This document shows, piece by piece, positions 24,457-32,706 of a stretch of 59,088 nucleotides of DNA. This DNA is from Acidimicrobiaceae bacterium (GTDB lineage: Bacteria > Actinomycetota > Acidimicrobiia > Acidimicrobiales > Aldehydirespiratoraceae), in NCBI GenBank assembly GCA_026706815.1, contig JAPOYA010000010.1, positions 1 to 59,088 on the forward strand. Reading direction: 5' to 3'. Each line of letters opens with the position of its first letter. Position 1 is the first letter of the stretch. The position numbers and the translations under genes were made by a program. The notes under the pieces were generated by a model, which worked only from the letters and a program-made list of their open reading frames with translations, did no database searches and was not told where the DNA came from.

Positions 24457-26078
24457 ACACTGACAAAGCGAGACCGTTCGCCTCTTTCGGGCCAAGGTCG
24501 CGCCGGTCGGGGTCGGACGGCGCGCCTGAGCCGGTTGTCACGCCGTTCATGCGGTTGGCGCGTCTGCATGCAGTGAGCGCCGCTTCCGACGGAGCCATCG
24601 CGGCTGCTTTGGCAGGTTCGATCTTCTTCGCCATCAGTCCCGAAGAGTCGCGCGGACGGGTGGCGCTGGCCTTGCTGTTGACGATGGCTCCCTTCGCCGT
24701 GGTGACACCGCTTATTGGTCCCGCCATCGACCGCATACGCGGCGGACGTCGCATGATGATCATTGTCACGATGATCGGTCGGGCTGTTCTCGCCCTGTTG
24801 ATTGTTCAACATGTCGACACCCTGCTGCTGTTCCCAGAGATATTCGGCGTCCTGGTGCTGCAGAAGAGTTACTCCGTGGCCAAGAGTGCGGTGGTTCCTC
24901 CTTTGGTGGCCTCTGATGAGGATCTGGTGGGAGCCAACAGCCGATTGGCGCTGATCAGCGCGATTTCGGGTCCGGTCGGTGCGGGCCTAGCAGGACTGTT
25001 CAGCATTTTCGGCGGACCTGCCGCGGCGGCAGCGGTGGGTCTGGTGGGGTTTGTGTCGGCCACGTTGCTGGCTCTGGGAATCCCGTCGGTTGTCGTTGCC
25101 GCGGTTCCGCCCGAGCAGTCGGGACGGGCCGAGCTCAGAGACCGGAAGATCCTTTTGGCTGCGACCTCGATGATGATCGTCAGAGGCATTGTCGGGTTCG
25201 TGACGATGCTCCTGATGTTCGAACTGAGAGGTGGCAAAGATGGTCTGGATGTGAGCACAGAAGGCGCCGCGTTGGGTGGAGCGACGGCGACGGTGCGCGA
25301 TATCGACATAACCGGCGATCCCCGAGCACCGGTTTGGCACTTTGTGGTCGTGGGCCTGTTTGCAGTGGTCGGGACCCTCGGCGGTGCGCGCTCTGCGCCG
25401 ACGTTGCGCCGACGCTTGACCGAAGAGCAGATATTGCTCGGGGCGATAACCGTGCTCGTGGCTGGGGCGATCTTTGCTGCTCTGTCCGGGGGTCTGTTCG
25501 GCACGGTCATCTTTGCATGCACGCTCACCGCTGCGGCCGGCACCGGAAAGCTAGCTTTTGACGCGCTGGTTCAACGGGACGCTCCGGTCGCCGACTATGG
25601 GCGTTCCTTCGCCCGGTTCGAGGCGCGCTTTCAGCTCGCGTTCGCCATGGGGGCCATGCTGCCGGTGGTGATTCGGTTGAGTATTCCTGTCGGCGCGGGT
25701 TTGGTCGGCGCGGTCGGGGGTGTCGCATTGCTGGTCTATGTGTTCGGCAATCCCGGGCGCCTGTTCAAGCTTCGACGACTTTCGACGGACAAGCGTCGAT
25801 CCGCTGATCGCACAAGAGGGCGCGAGGGCCGTGATGGCCGTGAGGGCAATGATGGCCGTGAGGTGGAGTTTGAAGAGGAGATTCGCGCTTCTCAGCCGGC
25901 GCCTCCCGCAGGGACGAGCGACTATTCCAGGCCGAGGTCATGGTATGAGAGCACGCCGTATGTCTCGTCGATAGACGGCGTCGAAGTCGACCCCATCCCC
26001 CCAGCCGGGCAGCCCACCGAGCAGAACGAGGCAGACGATCCTCGGCGTGAGCGGCCAGACCCCGCCAGCTCCACCTGA
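24453..26078 (+). CDS. MFS-like multi-pass membrane transporter
   Basis: The 541-residue protein has about 10-12 hydrophobic helices between residues 35 and 430 with the MFS-like loop GPAIDRIRGGRRMM after the second helix. A hydrophilic loop splits the two halves near residue 255-285. The C-terminal 110 residues are charged and cytoplasmic and begin with short repeats (REGRDGREGNDGRE). The GTG start overlaps the Nudix stop (GTGA), so it is co-translated with the ppk operon. The substrate cannot be told from sequence. Confidence 0.78.
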   Translation: MNTDKARPFASFGPRSRRSGSDGAPEPVVTPFMRLARLHAVSAASDGAIAAALAGSIFFAISPEESRGRVALALLLTMAPFAVVTPLIGPAIDRIRGGRRMMIIVTMIGRAVLALLIVQHVDTLLLFPEIFGVLVLQKSYSVAKSAVVPPLVASDEDLVGANSRLALISAISGPVGAGLAGLFSIFGGPAAAAAVGLVGFVSATLLALGIPSVVVAAVPPEQSGRAELRDRKILLAATSMMIVRGIVGFVTMLLMFELRGGKDGLDVSTEGAALGGATATVRDIDITGDPRAPVWHFVVVGLFAVVGTLGGARSAPTLRRRLTEEQILLGAITVLVAGAIFAALSGGLFGTVIFACTLTAAAGTGKLAFDALVQRDAPVADYGRSFARFEARFQLAFAMGAMLPVVIRLSIPVGAGLVGAVGGVALLVYVFGNPGRLFKLRRLSTDKRRSADRTRGREGRDGREGNDGREVEFEEEIRASQPAPPAGTSDYSRPRSWYESTPYVSSIDGVEVDPIPPAGQPTEQNEADDPRRERPDPASST

Positions 26079-26116
26079 TCAACCGATCAACCGATCAACT
26101 GGTCAACCGGTCAACC
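26077..26116. repeat. 8-bp tandem repeat spanning two convergent stop codons
   Basis: Five units of GATCAACC/GGTCAACC cover the junction of the transporter and the metalloprotease gene. The TGA of the first gene (26076-26078) and the minus-strand TGA of the second (26111-26113) both involve the repeat. Confidence 0.85.
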
Positions 26117-27295
26117 CAGCGGAAGGTCGATCCTGGCCAGCCACAGACCGGGTGCGTCGACTTCCGATGGCGTCGGCAGGTGGGCGGGGTCGTCGAAGAG
26201 GCGGCTGAGGCCGGCAGTCCCGGCCCGCTCAATGACGCCATCGACGAACGCCGTGCCGCGGTCGTATTGGTCCTGGTCGAGTTCAAGGCCGAGGATCCGC
26301 TCAACAAGCCGGTCCGATGCGTCGGCTTGAGACCTGCGTCGGCGGAGTGCTTCGGTGACCATGTCGTATGACCCGATGATGCTGCCTCCCGTCTGATCCA
26401 TCACATAGTCGACGTAGCCGGTGATGGCCGCGACCAGAGCGGTGATCTCTGGTTCGAGCGCTGCTTGTGCAGGGGAACGGACCGCACCGAAGATCACCTC
26501 CGGATCGCTGAGCGTCTCATTCAACTCTGCGAAAGCCTCTGGACCTGTGCTCAGGTCGAAGTTGCCGAGGCGGTCGCTCAGCGCCTCGGGACCGCGCTCG
26601 AAGGAACTGGCGTGGCGCTGCAACAAGTCACTCAAGCGTTCGTTCACATGAGGAACTCCCAGCACGGCCCTGTGAGTTGTCTCGTGGAGGCACACCCAGA
26701 GCCGGAGGTCGTCGGCGTCGAGGGACCATTCCTGTCCGAATCGGTCGACGTTCGGAAGCAGAATCAGCAACGGAGCGTTCGCTGGACGAGGGAGCGGCAG
26801 GTGAAAGCCCCCGAATGCAATCCGCGCCAGTTCACCGACCATCGATCCGGTGGTCATGGTCAGCAGCATCGACTCGAGCATCTGAGACAACCCGGCCATC
26901 ATCTGGTTCATCGGATCGTTCTCAGAAAGATCGTCCGGTGTTGGCAAGCCGGTCGATATCGATGAGGCTATGGCTCCCAACAATGGTCGATAGTGCTCGA
27001 TTGTGCTGTCGACCCACTGCGTGCGGTTGACGACGTCCACCCTCAGAGCTGCGCCGCGAGCCACGGCCAGTTGCGTCGCCGACTGGACCTGCAACTCGGC
27101 GACGCGCACCAACTCCTCGATCGTGATCCGATCGCGGGGGTCAATGTTGGGTTCAGACTCGCCACCGGTGGCGATCGTGCGGGCCAGGTCACGGGCCGAG
27201 TCGGGTGAAGAACCGCTCGCACCGGAGAGCATCTTCATGATCTCGCCGAGAAACGCGCCGAGCGACTCGCCGTCAGGTGGCAGATCGTCGCTCAT
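26111..27295 (-). CDS. zinc-dependent metalloprotease, DUF2342 family
   Basis: The 394-residue protein contains the zincin motif LWVCLHETTHRAVLG (HExxH) in the middle and flanking helices typical of the actinobacterial DUF2342 family, sometimes labelled coenzyme F420 biosynthesis-associated. The substrate is unknown. A minus-strand TACGAT lies 6 bases before the ATG (27302-27307), suggesting a leaderless mRNA. The gene is divergent from the SDR gene that follows. No signal peptide is present, so the protein is probably cytosolic. Confidence 0.85.
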   Translation of the reverse strand: MSDDLPPDGESLGAFLGEIMKMLSGASGSSPDSARDLARTIATGGESEPNIDPRDRITIEELVRVAELQVQSATQLAVARGAALRVDVVNRTQWVDSTIEHYRPLLGAIASSISTGLPTPDDLSENDPMNQMMAGLSQMLESMLLTMTTGSMVGELARIAFGGFHLPLPRPANAPLLILLPNVDRFGQEWSLDADDLRLWVCLHETTHRAVLGVPHVNERLSDLLQRHASSFERGPEALSDRLGNFDLSTGPEAFAELNETLSDPEVIFGAVRSPAQAALEPEITALVAAITGYVDYVMDQTGGSIIGSYDMVTEALRRRRSQADASDRLVERILGLELDQDQYDRGTAFVDGVIERAGTAGLSRLFDDPAHLPTPSEVDAPGLWLARIDLPLG

Positions 27296-27301
27296 TGGGG
27301 C

Positions 27302-27307
27302 ATCGTA
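27302..27307 (-). promoter_or_regulatory. -10 box (TACGAT) of the DUF2342 gene
   Basis: Minus-strand TACGAT ends 6 bases before the start codon; no ribosome binding site is present. Confidence 0.5.
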
Positions 27308-27350
27308 GATGCGTGACGGTGACTATCCTCCCCAATCGGGTTGGCTGTTT

Positions 27351-28403
27351 ATGAGCAGAATCGTGGTCACAGGCGCGGCCGGCGATGTCGGCGAGCGGGT
27401 CGTGGCGAAACTCTCCAGCGCGCAGCCGCGCCCCGCGGTGCTGGCGGTCGACAGAACGACGTTGCCCTCGCTGCCACCGGGTATTGAGAAGAAGCAGGCT
27501 GATCTGGAGTTCGCAGACCTCAGTTCCATATTCTGTGGCGCCGATACGGTCGTGCATCTAAGTTCCCGGGGCACTCCGGGCGAAACGGATCCTGCGGCTG
27601 ACGAGTTGGACTTGCTGATAGCCGAGCGGGTCCTGAAAGCAGCCGCAGACTGCCGGGTCGATCAGATCGTGCTCCTGTCGACGGCGCTGGTCTATGGCGC
27701 CCGGACCGCCAACCCGGTTCCGCTGACGGAGGACGCACCAGTGCGCCCCAATCCCGACTTCTCCTGGGCTGTGGTACGAGCGGAGATCGAAGAGCTGACA
27801 GCTGAATGGAGAAAAGCGCATCCGTTGGCAGCGGTCTCGGTTCTGCGTCCCACAGCAATCGTTGCCGACGACGACCTGGGGCAACTGGCCCGTGTGCTTC
27901 ATTCCGCTCGGCTGGGAGTCGCGGCCGACGGCGACCCCCCCGTGCAGTACCTGCACATCGACGACCTGGTCAGCGCCGTGACGACTGCTGTCGAGTGTCG
28001 TGTCGACGGGCCGCTGAATGTTGCTCCCGACGGTTGGATTCCCCCGGACGCGCTCCGTGATCTTGAGGGACCCAAGCCGAGGTTGCGTGTCCCGTTGTGG
28101 ATGGCTCGAGGTCTCGCCGCGGTCCGTTGGCGGGCGGGACTGGCGCCCATACCACCCGGTGTTGTGCCCTGCACGTCGCATTCTTGGGTGATCGCAAACG
28201 ACCGCCTTCGCTCGCTCGGCTGGGAACCGGCCTACTCGAATGAGGAGGCATGGGTTGTTTCGCACAATCCAGGCCCACTCGATTGGATTCCAGCGCGCCG
28301 GCGCCAAGAGCTGGCCCTGGCGATCGCGGCGCTGGGCGTGATGGGAGGACTCGGGCTTTTGGCGTGGTTGTTGCGTCGGGCAGCCCAGAAGCCGAGCCGA
28401 TAG
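27351..28403 (+). CDS. NAD(P)-binding SDR/epimerase-like protein with C-terminal membrane helix
   Basis: The 350-residue protein begins with the Rossmann motif IVVTGAAGDVGERV and has the extended-SDR layout (ADLEFADL, VLLSTALVYGAR). The YxxxK catalytic pair is not seen; the equivalent stretch reads FSWAVVRAEIEEL. The last 30 residues form one membrane helix (LALAIAALGVMGGLGLLAWLL) followed by Arg/Lys, so it is likely anchored on the inner face of the membrane. The start is the ATG at 27351, which directly precedes the Rossmann strand; 14 extra upstream residues have no support. The function is unknown, perhaps nucleotide-sugar or lipid related. Confidence 0.8.
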   Translation: MSRIVVTGAAGDVGERVVAKLSSAQPRPAVLAVDRTTLPSLPPGIEKKQADLEFADLSSIFCGADTVVHLSSRGTPGETDPAADELDLLIAERVLKAAADCRVDQIVLLSTALVYGARTANPVPLTEDAPVRPNPDFSWAVVRAEIEELTAEWRKAHPLAAVSVLRPTAIVADDDLGQLARVLHSARLGVAADGDPPVQYLHIDDLVSAVTTAVECRVDGPLNVAPDGWIPPDALRDLEGPKPRLRVPLWMARGLAAVRWRAGLAPIPPGVVPCTSHSWVIANDRLRSLGWEPAYSNEEAWVVSHNPGPLDWIPARRRQELALAIAALGVMGGLGLLAWLLRRAAQKPSR

Positions 28404-28430
28404 GGCTCATACGGCTCATGCGGCTCATGC
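28404..28430 (+). repeat. 9-bp tandem repeat after the SDR gene
   Basis: Three units of GGCTCATGC (first unit one mismatch) begin at the base after the stop codon. Confidence 0.8.
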
Positions 28431-28437
28431 GGTGCGA

Positions 28438-28496
28438 GGCCGCGGCCCGAGCATCCCGTGAGCGAAGCGAACAAGAGCGGGGAACAAGAGCGGGAA
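28438..28496 (+). repeat. dispersed intergenic repeat, copy 2
   Basis: It matches copy 1 at 17457-17506: GGCCGCGGCCCGAGC, GTGAGCGAAGCGAAC and AAGAGCGGGGAAC, followed here by an extra duplication of AACAAGAGCGGG. It lies between the SDR gene and moaE. Confidence 0.6.
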
Positions 28497-28543
28497 TGGC
28501 GAGTCCGCCGCGCCGCAGCGTGACGGAGCCCGACTCGGAGCCG

Positions 28544-28549
28544 TACCAT
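28544..28549 (+). promoter_or_regulatory. -10 box (TACCAT) of moaE
   Basis: TACCAT ends 6 bases before the ATG at 28556, the leaderless spacing. Confidence 0.45.
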
Positions 28550-28555
28550 TACAGA

Positions 28556-29053
28556 ATGCCGACTCAGGGAATGCTCGCACCGCCGACGGACTCCGACACG
28601 TGGCTGGGGCTTGCTGACGAAACGCTTCCGGTGGGTCAAGCCGTTGATTGGGCGGTACTCCCCAGTTGCGGTGCGGTCGTCTTGTTCAGTGGGACGGTTA
28701 GAGATCATGCCGAAGGGCGAGATTGCGTTGAACGGCTCGAATACGAAGCTTATGATGGCTACGTTGTGCCGAAACTGGAAGAGATCGCTGCGCAGATGCG
28801 TCGGCGATGGTCCGCTCTGGGGAGGATTGTGCTCTTGCATCGAGCGGGCTTGGTGAGCTTGGGCGAGTCGTCGGTCGTAGTGGTTGCCTCGTCGCCTCAC
28901 CGTCCGGAAGCCTTCGCCGCGGCCCGCTTCGGGATCGACGCTCTCAAAGCAACCGTTCCGATTTGGAAGAGAGAGGTTTGGGCTGACGGCGAGTCTTGGG
29001 GGCTCGAGGCGCAGCATTTGACGAAGCTGGACTCGACGAAGCTGGACTCATGA
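28556..29053 (+). CDS. moaE: molybdopterin synthase large subunit
   Basis: The 165-residue protein matches MoaE throughout: CGAVVLFSGTVRDHAEGR, LEYEAYDGYVVPKLEEIA, HRAGLVSLGESSVVVVASSPHR and the active-site Lys region VPIWKREVW. With MoaD it transfers sulfur to precursor Z to form molybdopterin. No moaD or other moa gene is nearby. The C-terminus carries a duplicated TKLDS pentapeptide from a 15-bp repeat (29021-29050). Its stop overlaps the start of the next gene (ATGA). Confidence 0.92.
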   Translation: MPTQGMLAPPTDSDTWLGLADETLPVGQAVDWAVLPSCGAVVLFSGTVRDHAEGRDCVERLEYEAYDGYVVPKLEEIAAQMRRRWSALGRIVLLHRAGLVSLGESSVVVVASSPHRPEAFAAARFGIDALKATVPIWKREVWADGESWGLEAQHLTKLDSTKLDS

Positions 29054-29271
29054 GCAGCGCCGTCGGGTTTCTGGTAGTCGCTGGTGCGGTAGCGATTGTT
29101 GGTTCCCTCGTCCTGTGGTTGTGGCATCGTGCCAGGACGACAGCCCCTCCGACATTCGGCGAGCATCTGAGAGCGCTGGCACCGCGCGATGGCTCACCAA
29201 CGGTTGAGCAACCGACCGGGATTGTTCCGTTTGATCCCGATTCTGACGAGGAGTCGAGTTCTGGCACGTGA
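29050..29271 (+). CDS. small single-pass membrane protein
   Basis: The 73-residue protein has one N-terminal membrane helix (VGFLVVAGAVAIVGSLVLWLW) and an acidic cytoplasmic tail ending in DSDEESSSGT. It starts within the moaE stop and overlaps the mreB start by 83 bases, so the three genes are tightly packed. The family is unknown. It may anchor or regulate MreB, which is guessed from position only. Confidence 0.65.
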   Translation: MSSAVGFLVVAGAVAIVGSLVLWLWHRARTTAPPTFGEHLRALAPRDGSPTVEQPTGIVPFDPDSDEESSSGT

Positions 29272-30283
29272 CTTGGCGATCGACTTGGGCACCGCGAACA
29301 CGCTGGTATACGCCCGAGGGGAGGGCGTCGTCCTGAACGAGCCTTCCGTTATCGCGGTCAACAGCCGCACCAAGAAGGTGCTCGCTACCGGTCGCGAAGC
29401 GTGGCAGATGATCGGGAGGACGCCGAGCCATATCGTGGCGGTGCGCCCGCTGCGGCAAGGAGCGATCACCGATTTCGACGTTACGCAGCGGATGATCCGT
29501 CTACTCCTGCAGCGGGTGGGGGTCAGCCGCCTCAATCGTCCTCGTGTGGTGATCTGCGTGCCTTCTGCGATTACTGCGGTGGAAAGGCGGGCCGTAACCG
29601 ATGCAGCCAGAGGAGCGGGAGCCGCCGATGCGCAGCTCATTGAACAACCGGTGGCGGCCGCGATCGGCGCGGACCTTCCGATCAATGAGCCGATTGGGAA
29701 CATGGTCGTTGACATCGGTGGTGGAACCACCGAAACCGCGTTGCTTTCGCTTGGGGGAGTTGTAGCGCTTGAGGCGGTCCGGGTCGGGTCATTCGATATC
29801 GACAGCGCTGTGCAGGCGTATGTTCGGCGGCAATATGGAATTGCGATCGGCGAACGCACCGCGGAGGACATCAAGATCGTCCTGGGCTCCGCTGCGCCGA
29901 CTGCGAACGAGGTCAACGCGGAGGTGCGCGGTCGCGAGATGATGAGCGGGTTGCCCAAGACCATCGTTTTGACGCCGACGGAAATCCGCGGGGCGACCGA
30001 GGAGCCGGTTGCGGCGATGGTCGATTCGGTGCTTTCCTGTCTTGCCCAAGCACCGCCTGAACTCGCCCAGGACCTCATCGTGCAGGGTATTCACTTGGTG
30101 GGTGGCGGTGGAATGTTGAGGGGCATGGACCAGAGGTTGTCGCGTGAGACGAATGTCCGGGTGCAGTTGGTGCAGTCACCGCTTGAAGCCGTTGTCTTCG
30201 GGGCGGGTCGGGTGATCGAGCATTACGAGTCGGTTCAGGCGATGTTCATGAAGGCCGGGAGCACTGACGGGCGGGATCGCTGA
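29189..30283 (+). CDS. mreB: MreB-like actin-family cell-shape protein
   Basis: The 364-residue protein has the MreB phosphate loops DLAIDLGTANTLVY and VVDIGGGTTETALLSLGG, the adenosine motif IHLVGGGGMLRGMDQRL and the EQPVAAAIGADLP segment. MreB filaments direct lateral wall synthesis. Residues 1-26 before the conserved start (RDLAIDLG) are unusual; in-frame TTG codons at 29204, 29222 and 29231 are alternative starts that would reduce the overlap with the upstream membrane-protein gene. mreC and mreD are not adjacent. Confidence 0.9.
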   Translation: MAHQRLSNRPGLFRLIPILTRSRVLARDLAIDLGTANTLVYARGEGVVLNEPSVIAVNSRTKKVLATGREAWQMIGRTPSHIVAVRPLRQGAITDFDVTQRMIRLLLQRVGVSRLNRPRVVICVPSAITAVERRAVTDAARGAGAADAQLIEQPVAAAIGADLPINEPIGNMVVDIGGGTTETALLSLGGVVALEAVRVGSFDIDSAVQAYVRRQYGIAIGERTAEDIKIVLGSAAPTANEVNAEVRGREMMSGLPKTIVLTPTEIRGATEEPVAAMVDSVLSCLAQAPPELAQDLIVQGIHLVGGGGMLRGMDQRLSRETNVRVQLVQSPLEAVVFGAGRVIEHYESVQAMFMKAGSTDGRDR

Positions 30284-30300
30284 GACGATCAGGCTCTGTC

Positions 30301-30330
30301 GATCACTCCTCTGCTGATCACTCCTCTGCC
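30301..30330 (+). repeat. 15-bp duplication after mreB
   Basis: GATCACTCCTCTGCT and GATCACTCCTCTGCC are adjacent copies, 17 bases after the mreB stop and before the convergent HEAT-repeat gene. Confidence 0.8.
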
Positions 30331-30361
30331 GGGTCAGTCTTTCCGGTCAGGCTTCTTCTGA

Positions 30362-30985
30362 TCAGCCCTCTGCGTCGGGACCCAGCAATTCTTCGACTGC
30401 GTCGCGGACTTGGCGGTCGCGGTCTTGGCGCGCGCGTTGGTAGGCGGCGGAGACCTCGGCGCCTTCAAACGCGGCCAGCGAGATGATTGCCCGGCGTCGG
30501 ACCGCCGCTTTGTCGCGGCTGGCGTCAAGGATCGCAGGGAGGCCCCGGTCGTCTCCGATAGCCCCGAGTGCGGCGACCGCGCTCTCCCGGGCAAGCGGAT
30601 CGCGATGATTGCGAGCGACTTGCGACAGTCGGTCGATTATCGTTTCGCTCGCTGTCTCCCGTTCCCCGAGTGCCCAAGCGGCGGTCTCGACTACCATCGG
30701 ATCTTCGTCGTCGAGCAGGTGTTCAAGCATTGGCTGTGGGTGCTTGGCCGCTATTTCGATAGCCGCGATGCGAACTGCCGGCTCGGCGTCGTTGAGGGCT
30801 TTGGCGACCAGCTCTTGAGAGATCTGCTCTTTCGTCGTGTCGCCGATCCTCGCGAGAGAACGGAGAGCGGCGATGCGCACCTTCGGGTCAGGGTCGATTT
30901 GAGCGGCCTCGGCGGTGTCGACGTCTCCGCGATAGCCGGCCAGCGCCGCGTCCCGTCTTCGTTGCTCAGCGTTGGAGCCCGTCAT
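30362..30985 (-). CDS. HEAT-repeat protein
   Basis: The 207-residue protein consists of five to six helical HEAT or PBS-lyase-like repeats (for example DPDPKVRIAALRSLARIGD, DAEPAVRIAAIEIAAKH, DPLARESAVAALGAIGDD). Such proteins are scaffolds for protein-protein contacts, and no catalytic motif is present. It follows the small membrane protein gene by 6 bases on the minus strand, so they probably form one operon. Confidence 0.82.
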   Translation of the reverse strand: MTGSNAEQRRRDAALAGYRGDVDTAEAAQIDPDPKVRIAALRSLARIGDTTKEQISQELVAKALNDAEPAVRIAAIEIAAKHPQPMLEHLLDDEDPMVVETAAWALGERETASETIIDRLSQVARNHRDPLARESAVAALGAIGDDRGLPAILDASRDKAAVRRRAIISLAAFEGAEVSAAYQRARQDRDRQVRDAVEELLGPDAEG

Positions 30986-30991
30986 GAACTC

Positions 30992-31402
30992 TCAGGAGAT
31001 CGCGTTCTCCAACAAGAACGCGAGTCCAACAACTATCACGCCGATCACGACCGCTACGGCGATGCCCAGGCCGATGACGATTGCGCCGAGCACGACGAGC
31101 GAGCGCAAGCGTTGCCAGAGTCGAACGTATGCCCCGGGTCCCACGACGGGCCGCTCCACCGTTCGTCGCAGGAAGCCCACGGCGCGCAGGGAGCTCACGA
31201 TCAGTTCGGACGGCTGGTTGCGGCCGGGACTCGGCTGCTCATTGCCATGGTTTGAAGTGGCCAGCCACACGGAGAGGCGGACGGAGTCCAGTTGGGTCCG
31301 ACCGTATGGGCTGTCGTAGTTGGCTGTGGCTCTGGCAGGCTGAAGTCTCCACTGCGGTCGTGCAGCGCGACCGACACGATCCCCCGTCACTAGGACGAAC
31401 AT
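30992..31402 (-). CDS. hypothetical membrane protein with C-terminal helix
   Basis: The 136-residue product ends with a hydrophobic helix (LVVLGAIVIGLGIAVAVVIGVIVVGLAFLL). The middle includes TANYDSPYGRTQLDSVRLSVWLA, of no family I know. The start is uncertain: an ATG at 31402 keeps the gene clear of the divergent protease gene, whereas the frame itself is open up to 31753 and an ATG at 31477 would add a second hydrophobic stretch that overlaps the protease start. It is divergent from the protease and co-oriented with the HEAT-repeat gene. Confidence 0.55.
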   Translation of the reverse strand: MFVLVTGDRVGRAARPQWRLQPARATANYDSPYGRTQLDSVRLSVWLATSNHGNEQPSPGRNQPSELIVSSLRAVGFLRRTVERPVVGPGAYVRLWQRLRSLVVLGAIVIGLGIAVAVVIGVIVVGLAFLLENAIS

Positions 31403-31409
31403 TGACACG

Positions 31410-31445
31410 ATGACTGGCACGATGATTGGCGCGATGACTGAGGTG
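31410..31445 (+). repeat. 12-bp repeat carrying three in-frame ATG codons at a protease start
   Basis: Three units of the ATGACTGGCACG type begin at 31410, 31422 and 31434, each with an ATG in the same frame, so repeat number would change only the N-terminal length. Confidence 0.7.
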
Positions 31446-32606
31446 AGCACGTCCGTTCCAATGCTACCGCGCGACATCGAGGGCTCGACGCCGACCGACG
31501 ACCCGATGCCGCCCACTCGCCGCAGGCGCCCGTGGTTGCGGAGGGGCTTGTGGACGCTGCTGACGGTGATCGTGCTCGTGGGAGCGTCGTTTCTGGTTCC
31601 AGCGAAAACGCTGGGCCAGGTTATTCCGGGCCAGACGCTCGTCGACAAAGGAGCGGCAGTCACTGGGCCGGGTTGGGCGCGATCGGTCAACGACAGAGTG
31701 GATGTCAACGGGCGCCTCAGGCACAGACCCGACGGCGAGTTCCTATTCACCACCGTTTCGGTCGACCTCGACGTCTCGGTGTTCGACTGGATTCAATCAG
31801 AGATCGACGGTGACTTCGAGTTGCAGCCCTTGGAACATATTCTGGGCGGTCGAACTCCTCAGGAGAACCGGACGCGCAACCTTGAAATGATGAATCGCTC
31901 CAAAGACGATGCGATTACCGCTGCTTTGGAGTATCTGGGGGTGCCTGTCGAAGAGACCGGGGTCGGGTTCAATGTTGTCGTCACCGACGGCCCGGTCGAC
32001 GGCCTGTTGACGGTCGACGATGTCATCGTTGCTGTCGACGGCCTGAAGATCAGCTCGCTTCAGTCGCTGCGCGACGAGTTGACGCGCAAGACGCCGGGGG
32101 ACACTGGCGTCGTAACAGTCGAGAACGCAGACACGCTTGAAGTTCGAGATGTTTCGATTGTCTGGGGTGAACACCCTCAGGGACTTGAGGGCGCCTATAT
32201 CGGCATCGGCGAGATCGTCCCGCGAATCGAAGACTTGCCGCTGGGGATAGATGTCAGAATTGACACTGGATCAACCGGCGGACCGTCGGCTGGACTCGCG
32301 TTCACGCTCACCATCATCGACTGGTTGACCGAGGGTGAGCTCACCGGGAACCAGCGGATCGCCGTCACGGGCCAGATTTTTGCGGGAGGGGTAGTGGGCA
32401 ATGTAGGCGGAGTCGCCCAGAAAGCGGTGGCGGCCCGCTCCGCTGGGGTGGTCGCCTTCATCGTCCCGGCAGCCTTGGTTGATGCTGCGCAGGCCAAAGC
32501 GGGAGATATGAGAGTCTTCGGTGTGTCGACTCTTGACGAGGCGATTCAGGTCCTCGGCGAACTCGGTGGCGACATCGACGACCTTCAACTTGACGTCCAG
32601 GCTTGA
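31410..32606 (+). CDS. PDZ domain Lon-like (S16) membrane serine protease
   Basis: The protein of up to 398 residues has a cytosolic leader, one membrane helix (RGLWTLLTVIVLVGASFLV, about 45-63), a PDZ domain (about 180-265, with LTVDDVIVAVDGLKISSLQSL) and a C-terminal S16 Lon protease domain with catalytic Ser in GGPSAGLAF and Lys in GGVAQKAVAA. This domain order matches the YlbL-type proteases of Gram-positive bacteria, which trim membrane or envelope proteins. The start may be 31410, 31422, 31434 or 31461. The stop lies in a 13-bp tandem repeat. Confidence 0.88.
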   Translation: MTGTMIGAMTEVSTSVPMLPRDIEGSTPTDDPMPPTRRRRPWLRRGLWTLLTVIVLVGASFLVPAKTLGQVIPGQTLVDKGAAVTGPGWARSVNDRVDVNGRLRHRPDGEFLFTTVSVDLDVSVFDWIQSEIDGDFELQPLEHILGGRTPQENRTRNLEMMNRSKDDAITAALEYLGVPVEETGVGFNVVVTDGPVDGLLTVDDVIVAVDGLKISSLQSLRDELTRKTPGDTGVVTVENADTLEVRDVSIVWGEHPQGLEGAYIGIGEIVPRIEDLPLGIDVRIDTGSTGGPSAGLAFTLTIIDWLTEGELTGNQRIAVTGQIFAGGVVGNVGGVAQKAVAARSAGVVAFIVPAALVDAAQAKAGDMRVFGVSTLDEAIQVLGELGGDIDDLQLDVQA

Positions 32607-32640
32607 CATCCAGGCTGACATCCAGGCTTGACATCCGGGG
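32590..32640 (+). repeat. 13-bp tandem repeat spanning the protease stop codon
   Basis: Four units of TTGACATCCAGGC (one copy a base shorter, the last diverged) begin inside the coding region; the TGA stop of the protease is within the second unit. Confidence 0.8.
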
Positions 32641-32693
32641 AAGCCCAGGGATCTCCAGGCAGGGGTATTCCCCATTCGTGCTGGTGCGGCTCC

Positions 32694-32699
32694 TACGAT
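32694..32699 (+). promoter_or_regulatory. -10 box (TACGAT) for the DivIVA-like gene
   Basis: TACGAT overlaps an ATG at 32698 and ends 7 bases before the in-frame GTG at 32707. The spacing rule seen elsewhere favours the GTG. Confidence 0.5.
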
Positions 32700-32706
32700 G
32701 TCGGGT

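Noticed and set aside
31403..31753. N-terminal extension of the minus-strand membrane protein
   Set aside because: It would overlap the protease gene by about 340 bases and its sequence is mostly the antisense of conserved protease codons.
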